Assembly: GCA_023487095.1 (NCBI GenBank)
Contig: JAMDEL010000096.1
Location: 587 to 20,365, forward strand
Length of the DNA stretch: 19,779 bases
DNA from: Patescibacteria group bacterium
GTDB lineage: Bacteria; Patescibacteriota; Doudnabacteria; UBA920
Direction: 5' to 3'
Part shown: positions 14,794 to 19,779 of the stretch, piece by piece
How the letters are laid out: every line of letters starts with the position of its first letter
Position numbering within the stretch: position 1 is the stretch's first letter
Made by a program: the position numbers and the translations under genes
Notes under the pieces: generated by a model
Told to the model about the DNA's origin: nothing
Databases searched by the model: none
The model's input: only the letters and a program-made list of their open reading frames with translations

Positions 14794-15883
14794 ACCTGTG
14801 AAGCACCTGCAAAACCGCATCCTTAGAGCTTATTGGTGGTCTTACCAACTGGCTCACATACGGGTTACTTTGGAGCTGCTGCTTAAACTTTCCATTCAAA
14901 ATTTCCTGTTTAACCTGTGCGACCGCATCCTCTGCCAGCATAACCAAATTGCGGCTCTTTAGATATTTAATGTTCAACTCTTCTTGTCCGGGCAGCCAAT
15001 GGGTCACCAAAAGCGGCAAACCCCAGGACAAGGCTTCGGAGGTTGTCAGTCCCCCGGGCTTGCCCACATAAATATCTGCAAGAGCATAGAGCTCGTCCAT
15101 TGGCGAGTAGAAACCCAGGACTTTAATATTGCCATGCCTGAATTTTTCCGCCAGATACTTTTGATACGCTTCGTTCTTGCCGCAAGCCACAATGACATAC
15201 ACGTTTTCCAAGCCGGCAATTCTCTGAATCATGGTTTCATCAAAACCCGTACCCAAAGAACCGCTACCTATAAGCACCAGCTTTTGGCTTTCAGCTATTC
15301 CAAATTTCTGCCTCACTGCCAAGATGCTAACCTCAACGCGTGGTTTTAAAGTCATGCCGCAAACAAAAATTTTATCTTGAGGGACACCCAAGCTGACCAT
15401 CTGGTTCTTTTGTTCTTCAATGTTGGCCAAATAAAAATCTGCTTGGCCGTAAAGCCAAAAAGGGTGCAAATGAAAATCCGAAAACGCAATACCGAACGGC
15501 TTGGTGTAAATTTTTTGCTTTTTTAGGTAGGCCACTGCGGCTGATGCCGTGGTCTGGGTAGCAATCACCGCATCGGGCCTGTATTCCAGAATTAATTTTT
15601 GGACGCGGTCGGAATTTCTGGCAGCCAAGGGCAGGCGCAGAGGGGAAACCAGCGCATTCACCAACCGGCTTTTATATAGCCAGCTCCAGACAAACGGCAA
15701 TTTGCGGTTGATGAACTGATGCACCCCAATAACCACTCTGGAAAACTTGCCTGCCTGGACTTTGGAAATATCTTCCAAGCGCACCTCCAAACCGGCCTGC
15801 TCTAATTGGAAGCCAATGTTCTGGGCAATGTATTTGTGGCCCAAGCCTACCGAGGTGTAAAAAATTAATATTTTCTTATTCAT
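14786..15883 (-). CDS. Glycosyltransferase of the MurG/MGDG-synthase (GT28) type
   Basis: 365 aa from the ATG at 15883, which overlaps the cyclase stop by eight bases. A start at 15925 would add 14 residues that do not look conserved. The GT-B fold is shown by the N-terminal KKILIFYTSVGLGHK with its glycine loop. The central part has VLIGSGSLGTG, and the C-terminal donor site has GKPGGLTTSEAL at about 274-285. The family includes diacylglycerol glucosyl- and galactosyltransferases and MurG. The SVGLGHK start and PDAVIATQTTASA region look closer to lipid glycosyltransferases than to MurG. Substrate is inference; UDP-glucose from GalU is one possibility. Confidence 0.8.
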   Translation of the reverse strand: MNKKILIFYTSVGLGHKYIAQNIGFQLEQAGLEVRLEDISKVQAGKFSRVVIGVHQFINRKLPFVWSWLYKSRLVNALVSPLRLPLAARNSDRVQKLILEYRPDAVIATQTTASAAVAYLKKQKIYTKPFGIAFSDFHLHPFWLYGQADFYLANIEEQKNQMVSLGVPQDKIFVCGMTLKPRVEVSILAVRQKFGIAESQKLVLIGSGSLGTGFDETMIQRIAGLENVYVIVACGKNEAYQKYLAEKFRHGNIKVLGFYSPMDELYALADIYVGKPGGLTTSEALSWGLPLLVTHWLPGQEELNIKYLKSRNLVMLAEDAVAQVKQEILNGKFKQQLQSNPYVSQLVRPPISSKDAVLQVLHRFD

Positions 15884-16484
15884 AAATTTTTGCCACAACC
15901 CTGGCTGGCGCACCATCCGTTTCAAGCTTTAAAGGCAGGGCGATAATTTCAAAATCCTTGACCTTAGTCAGTCCTTCTAAATTACACAAATTTTCCAGGA
16001 TTAAAATTTCTTTTTCCAATAAAACCTTATGGATCGAAAACGGCTCTTTGTCCGGACCTGAAGAATCTATTCCTAAAATTTTAATCTTGAGGCGGACGAA
16101 TTCTTTTGCCAGCTCCTCCGACACCACCGGATAATCGTCAAAATATTCTTTGGATCCATATTTGGCTTGCCAGCCAGTGAACAAAAGAACGGCATCGCCT
16201 GCCTTAATTTCCACGCCTTCCAAAATCTCTTTCCCAACATTGCCTTTACCTCGCACGTCCACAAGCACCCCCCTGCCCATAAAACTTTCAATGCCTAAAT
16301 TGGAAAGTTTTTTCCCCTCTGGAAAAAAATGCGCGGGTGCATCCAAGTGGGTGCCGCTATGCGTGCCAAAAACAATTTCCGTCACCTGGGGGGAAGCGGA
16401 AACGGTCTTGAATTTCACAGGCAATGTTGGGAAAGAGACCGGAGTTTCAGGCCCAAAACTTTGGGTTAAATCTATATACTTCAC
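15876..16484 (-). CDS. Cyclase-family metal hydrolase (kynurenine formamidase-like)
   Basis: 202 aa, typical of the family. The start is GTG at 16484, which shares GTGA with the stop of the lyase gene (4-bp overlap). The metal-binding signature is complete: THSGTHLDAPAH at 41-52, with His42, His46, Asp48 and His52. Other family features are DAVLLFTGW, GIDSSGPD and the C-terminal GAPARVVAKI. Members hydrolyse amide or ester bonds, for example N-formylkynurenine. No tryptophan-degradation genes are nearby, so the substrate is unknown. Translational coupling to the lyase suggests a shared pathway, but none can be named. Confidence 0.85.
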   Translation of the reverse strand: MKYIDLTQSFGPETPVSFPTLPVKFKTVSASPQVTEIVFGTHSGTHLDAPAHFFPEGKKLSNLGIESFMGRGVLVDVRGKGNVGKEILEGVEIKAGDAVLLFTGWQAKYGSKEYFDDYPVVSEELAKEFVRLKIKILGIDSSGPDKEPFSIHKVLLEKEILILENLCNLEGLTKVKDFEIIALPLKLETDGAPARVVAKIYE

Positions 16485-17803
16485 GCCAATTTTTTAATCA
16501 CGCCTTTGGTAAACGCGTTCCAGTCTTTTTCTTTCATCAGGCCGCTTTGAAGCAACTCCGCCTTAAACGAAGCGCCGCTTTTGACGCAGGCTTTAACCAT
16601 TTGGCTAACGGTATCATAGCCGTATTCGGGAGCCAGAAAAGTCGCAAAGGCCGTTGAATTTTCCAAATATTCCCGGCATTTTTTAGCATCTGCCTTGACC
16701 TTTGCCACACAGAGCTGGTCAAACTGTTTTATTGTCTGCGCCGACAGCTGGATAGACTCCAGCAAACGGTCCGCAATGACCGGCAGCATGACCCCCAGTT
16801 CCATTTGCGAGGCTTCGGCTGCTTTTTCTATGGTCAGGTTATTGCCGGAAACCAAAAAATACAGCTGGTTCAAAGTTTCAGGCATCACAGGATTAACCTT
16901 GCCCGGCATAATGGACGAGCCTTTCTGGAGTTCGGACAAAACAATTTCACCAATGCCCCCGCGGGGCCCACTGGACATAAATTTGAAGTCATTGGCAATT
17001 TTGGACAGCTCCACGCATAGAGCCACGACAGCCTGGGAAATAACCACGAAGTCCGCATGCGAACCCGTCTTGGACATTAAATTTTTAGCGGGGGTAAATT
17101 TGGCTTTGGTTATTTTATTCAGTTCCCTATAAACCTCTTGAATGTATTTCGGGCTGGCGTTCACCGAATTGCCAATTGCCGTGCCTCCTAAATTCAGCGT
17201 CAAAACACTATTGCTTGCCTGTTCCAAGTTCTTCCTATGAGATTTCAAATTCTCCGCGTAAGCGCTAAACTCCGCGCCCAAGGTGGTAGGTACCGCGTCC
17301 TGCATATGCGTGCGTCCCAGCTTGATGACTTTGGAAAAAGTTTTGGCTTTAGCCTCAAAAGTTTTTATCAGCCCGGCCAAAGCGCTGTCTAATTCCAACA
17401 ACAAACTGCTTGAGGCAACCTTGATTGCCGAAGGATTTACGTCATTGGTTGATTGGCTGCGATTAATGTGGTCATTGGGGTGGACCAAGGTTTTTCCGCC
17501 TAAGATTTCCGTAGCTCTCCCTGCCAAAACCTCGTTAACATTCATGTTTATGGCTGTACCCGCCCCGCCCTGAAAAGAAGACAGTGGGAATTGGCCTGTA
17601 AGTTTACCGGATAATATTTCGTCCGCAGCTCTGACAATGGCGTTTTTGGTTGGCTGTGTTATGCCGCCCGATTTAAAGTTTGCAATGGCTGCAGCCTTCT
17701 TGATTTTTACCAAAGCCAAAATAAATTCCATTTTCACGGGGTGCGTGGAAAATGGAAAGTTACGCAAAGCTTTTTTAGTTTCTTCGCCAAAATATTTTTG
17801 CAT
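16481..17803 (-). CDS. aspA: Aspartase/fumarase superfamily lyase, probably aspartate ammonia-lyase
   Basis: 440 aa from the ATG at 17803, one base after the dehydrogenase stop. A TTG at 17815 would add four residues. All superfamily blocks are present: FQGGAGTAINMNVNEVLAGR, VHPNDHINRSQSTNDVNPSA, LGRTHMQDAVPTTLGAEF and the signature loop GSSIMPGKVNP. GTAI and VHPNDH point to aspartase (aspartate to fumarate plus ammonia) over class II fumarase. The assignment is not certain, because GGTAIGNSVNASPKY departs from the usual GTGLNADPEY. It is probably co-transcribed with the cyclase and glycosyltransferase. Confidence 0.75.
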   Translation of the reverse strand: MQKYFGEETKKALRNFPFSTHPVKMEFILALVKIKKAAAIANFKSGGITQPTKNAIVRAADEILSGKLTGQFPLSSFQGGAGTAINMNVNEVLAGRATEILGGKTLVHPNDHINRSQSTNDVNPSAIKVASSSLLLELDSALAGLIKTFEAKAKTFSKVIKLGRTHMQDAVPTTLGAEFSAYAENLKSHRKNLEQASNSVLTLNLGGTAIGNSVNASPKYIQEVYRELNKITKAKFTPAKNLMSKTGSHADFVVISQAVVALCVELSKIANDFKFMSSGPRGGIGEIVLSELQKGSSIMPGKVNPVMPETLNQLYFLVSGNNLTIEKAAEASQMELGVMLPVIADRLLESIQLSAQTIKQFDQLCVAKVKADAKKCREYLENSTAFATFLAPEYGYDTVSQMVKACVKSGASFKAELLQSGLMKEKDWNAFTKGVIKKLA

Positions 17804-17804
17804 A

Positions 17805-18538
17805 TCATTTGCCAAAAGGCATGATGGTTATTTCTTCAACAGAACTGTGGTCCGGCTGGTCCACAATAAACTGTACCGTGCGGGCCAAATCCTGGGTAGT
17901 CAAAAATACCGGGTCTTTGCCCTTCCAGTTTTCTTTCTTGCGGCGGCTGTATTCTTTCTTGCTCCAAAAACCGGTCTTAACCGTGCTGGTATAAATTACG
18001 GAAACCTTGATGCCGAATTTCTGCAATTCAGCCCGGAGACCTTCTGAGTAGCGCATGACCGCGGATTTGGTAGCCGCATAGAATTCGGATTTGGCATGCC
18101 CCACCTTGCCCGCAATGGAAGAGTTATTGATTATCTGGCCTTGCTTTTGCTTCTTATTATAGGGATAATCTGCTTGGTCAAATCCGCCATGCCAATGACA
18201 TTAACTTCCATCATCTGGTCAAACTTTTTTACATCCACCTTATCGGCTTCCGTAAAATAGCCCATGCCGGCGTTATTAAACAGGACGTCAATAGTTTTGA
18301 ATTTCTTTTTAGTTTCAGCCACGACTTTTTTTAAATCCTTTTCCTTCGTGATGTCAGCATCCAAAACCAACAGGCCCCCGGCCAGACCCTGCGACTTGGC
18401 GAGTCTCAAAAATTCTTCGTTATTCTCCTTCACGTTACTGAAAACGGAAACCTGCCAGTCGTGTTCTAAGAATTCCAAAGCCGTGGCCGCGCCAATGCCT
18501 GTGACTCCCCCGCTAATTAAAATGGTTTTGTTTTGCAT
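17805..18538 (-). pseudogene. Short-chain dehydrogenase/reductase split by a frameshift
   Basis: Two frames together give one complete SDR of about 243 residues. The first (ATG at 18538) has ISGGVTGIGAAT (NAD(P)-binding), DADIT and NNAG, then runs into TAA at 18131 after RSKSKAR. The next frame continues with KKQKQGQIINNSSIAGKVGH, the active-site YAATK and the C-terminus ending MPFGK. The switch lies near 18150-18165 and needs one extra base to restore reading. No slippery heptamer is visible there, so a programmed shift is unlikely. The catalytic Ser, Tyr and Lys are all kept in the second frame, so the damage is recent or is a sequencing or assembly error. The substrate is unknown. Confidence 0.85.
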
Positions 18539-18553
18539 TTAAATGAATATTTC

Positions 18554-18973
18554 TTAATGTTTCAATAGTTCTTTAAAAGCCGCCAATGTTTCTTTCCAAT
18601 GCCCATCGAGCAAACTCTCCGCCTCTTCTACGGTAACCCACCTGACTTCTTCCTGGTCATCCAAAGCCCTGGCTTCACCTGAAGAATAATCCACTAAAAA
18701 TGATAATGCAACCACGTGGTGACCGCTGGACCGCACAAACGCCCTGCTGAAAAAATATCTGGGATTACTTATTTCCAAACCCACCTCTTCAGCCACCTCT
18801 CTTTTTAAGGCATCCTCAATGATGCCACTTTGCACGCCGCTTTCCACCTTGCCACCAGGCAAAGCCCAAAAACCTGCGGCTTGGTCGTCTTTTGAAGACC
18901 TTTTGGCCAAAAGTATTTTATCCCCGTGTTTTACCCAGGCTTCAACAAAGACTACGTGCAGAGGGATGTCCAT
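18554..18973 (-). CDS. Nudix hydrolase (MutT-like)
   Basis: 139 aa, one domain. The Nudix box is at about 40-66: WALPGGKVE, then ALKREVAEEVGL with Arg58, Glu59, Glu62, Glu63 and Gly65. Compared with the usual GX5EX7REUXEEXGU there are three extra residues (SGVQSGIIED region) and Val replaces the first Glu. The metal-binding REVAEE helix is intact. Such enzymes hydrolyse nucleoside diphosphate derivatives, for example oxidised nucleotides. It lies six bases after the GIY-YIG gene and 15 bases before the dehydrogenase, so they are probably co-transcribed. Confidence 0.88.
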   Translation of the reverse strand: MDIPLHVVFVEAWVKHGDKILLAKRSSKDDQAAGFWALPGGKVESGVQSGIIEDALKREVAEEVGLEISNPRYFFSRAFVRSSGHHVVALSFLVDYSSGEARALDDQEEVRWVTVEEAESLLDGHWKETLAAFKELLKH

Positions 18974-18979
18974 AAAAAA

Positions 18980-19234
18980 TTATTGTGCTTTTTTTGATTG
19001 CTTTATTAAATCCAGCTTTTCTTGTCTGGAAAATTTCTTTACTTCCGCTTCTCTTTTTAACGCTTTGCCAATTGTCCTAAACTTTTCCGAATAGACTATT
19101 TTTCCGCCCCCGTGCGCCCGAACATACTTGGAGCCTTTGCCTGAATTGTGTACGGCTTCCCGTTTTTTTAAATCCTTGGCCACGCCGCTATAGAGGCTCT
19201 TGTCCCGACATTTCAGAATATAAAAATAATACAT
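18980..19234 (-). CDS. Small GIY-YIG domain protein (UPF0213/YhbQ-like)
   Basis: 84 aa from the ATG at 19234. The frame stays open to 19369, but the extra N-terminal residues are a translation of tRNA-Ser and cannot be real. The GIY-YIG nuclease fold is shown by YYFYILKC and LYSGVAKDLKKREAVHN (the YSG and the catalytic Arg), the KYVRAHGGGKIVY strand, and the Glu in GKALKREAEVKK. The family is widespread and poorly understood; nucleic-acid cleavage is expected from the fold. It begins 15 bases after the tRNA 3' end, so both may come from one transcript. Confidence 0.88.
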   Translation of the reverse strand: MYYFYILKCRDKSLYSGVAKDLKKREAVHNSGKGSKYVRAHGGGKIVYSEKFRTIGKALKREAEVKKFSRQEKLDLIKQSKKAQ

Positions 19235-19249
19235 CGGCGATTTGTTTAC

Positions 19250-19340
19250 TGGCGGAGAGGGAGGGATTCGAACCCTCGAAGGGCTTTTGGCCCTTACCGG
19301 TTTTCGAGACCAGCGCACTAGACCACTATGCGACCTCTCC
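19250..19340 (-). tRNA. tRNA-Ser, anticodon CGA, CCA encoded
   Basis: The acceptor stem GGAGAGG pairs with CCTCTCC, the discriminator is G, and an encoded CCA follows (19250-19252). The anticodon stem-loop CTGGT-CTCGAAA-ACCGG gives anticodon CGA (reads UCG). The long variable arm AAGGGC/GCCCTT is typical of tRNA-Ser. The T arm is GAGGG-TTCGAAT-CCCTC. Total 91 nt with CCA. Confidence 0.96.
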
Positions 19341-19358
19341 AAAAATGTGGCTGAATGA

Positions 19359-19364
19359 ATTATA
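19359..19364 (-). promoter_or_regulatory. Possible -10 element for tRNA-Ser
   Basis: A TATAAT on the minus strand lies 18 bases upstream of the mature tRNA 5' end, just after the rnhB terminator. The -35 region (TTTATT, inside the terminator) is weak. Confidence 0.4.
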
Positions 19365-19372
19365 AACAAAAA

Positions 19373-19393
19373 CCCGGCTTTAATAAAGCCGGG
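19373..19393 (-). terminator. Terminator after rnhB
   Basis: A perfect 9-bp stem CCCGGCTTT/AAAGCCGGG with a 3-base loop. On the minus strand GGGTTTTTGTTT follows. It separates rnhB from tRNA-Ser. Confidence 0.9.
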
Positions 19394-19417
19394 AGAAACA
19401 TCAAAAATAGTTTCACT

Positions 19418-19779
19418 TTATTCCAAATGTGTACAAAAAGTCCGGCGATGAGTGGGGCTAAGACCAAATTTTTTAATCGCCTGCCTATGATGCAACGTTC
19501 CATAACCTTTGTGTTTGGCAAAACCGTAATCCGGATAAATTATATCCAGGTCTTTCATTAAAAGGTCGCGATGCACTTTGGCAACTATAGAGGCTGCAGC
19601 AATGGAGAAAATTTTATTGTCCCCGCCCACGATGGCTTGCTGCTTAACTTGAAAATTCGGAATGATAAATTTTCCATCTACGCAGACCAAGCATGTTTCG
19701 GATGGAACAACCCTCAATACTTTTTCCACCGCAAGTTTCAGCGCGAGCAAAGTGGCGGCTTTTAAAGAACTATTGAAAC
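19418..19779 (-). CDS. rnhB: Ribonuclease HII, C-terminal part (cut by window edge)
   Basis: About 120 residues are visible and the frame is open to the window end. FNSSLKAATLLALKLAVEKV precedes the catalytic region CVDGKF. KIFSIAAASIVAKVHRD and the hallmark KHKGYGTLHHRQAIKKFGLS, with THRRTF close to the end, identify RNase HII. The enzyme cuts RNA in RNA-DNA hybrids and removes single ribonucleotides from DNA. The N-terminal part with the first catalytic Asp and Glu lies outside the window. A terminator follows at 19373-19393. Confidence 0.93.
   Translation of the reverse strand, partial: FNSSLKAATLLALKLAVEKVLRVVPSETCLVCVDGKFIIPNFQVKQQAIVGGDNKIFSIAAASIVAKVHRDLLMKDLDIIYPDYGFAKHKGYGTLHHRQAIKKFGLSPTHRRTFCTHLE

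Noticed and set aside
19235..19369. N-terminal extension of the GIY-YIG protein (45 residues)
   Set aside because: It is the translation of tRNA-Ser (VRWSRKPVRAKSPSRVRIPP type), a common false extension.

Overview
The window looks like a bacterial chromosome of the Candidate Phyla Radiation (Patescibacteria, possibly a Parcubacteria-type lineage). This is inferred from two small T4SS_pilin-like membrane proteins alternating with secreted proteins, a DksA/TraR-like protein that has lost its zinc cysteines, an exonuclease fused to a decayed DinG-like helicase, very tight gene spacing, and core genes of CPR style (rodZ, ftsK, recA, comM, lspA). UGA serves as an ordinary stop. No phage, IS element or CRISPR array was seen.

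Every recognised gene lies on the minus strand, so transcription runs from high to low coordinates. In that order: the C-terminal part of rnhB and its terminator; tRNA-Ser(CGA); a small GIY-YIG protein; a Nudix hydrolase; a short-chain dehydrogenase broken by a one-base frameshift; an aspartase/fumarase-type lyase (probably aspA); a cyclase-family hydrolase; a MurG/MGDG-synthase-type glycosyltransferase; an Hsp20 chaperone with its own promoter and terminator; then ftsK, rodZ and recA. recA has a LexA-box-like site inside its promoter and is followed by a terminator. Next comes the 784-aa exonuclease/pseudo-DinG gene.

A gene-free stretch of about 690 bp (6541-7231) separates the two halves. 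It holds two perfect, inverted DnaA boxes in AT-rich DNA, a near-consensus sigma70 promoter, a roughly 460-nt transcript with no convincing ORF but strong hairpins, and a rho-independent terminator. This is the best candidate here for something undescribed: a structured non-coding RNA of unknown family next to, and perhaps controlled by, DnaA sites.

Downstream is a second block with its own promoter: the DksA-like gene, lspA and comM, then galU, a sugar-type solute-binding lipoprotein, and a compact surface module (pilin-like, Gly/Thr-rich secreted protein, pilin-like, Pro-rich secreted protein cut by the window edge). LspA would process lipoproteins such as the binding protein. ComM and RecA could act together in DNA uptake and recombination. 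GalU supplies UDP-glucose that a glycosyltransferase such as the one at 14786-15883 might use. Two genes (1-229 and 17805-18538) look frameshifted, so either assembly errors or real decay should be considered.
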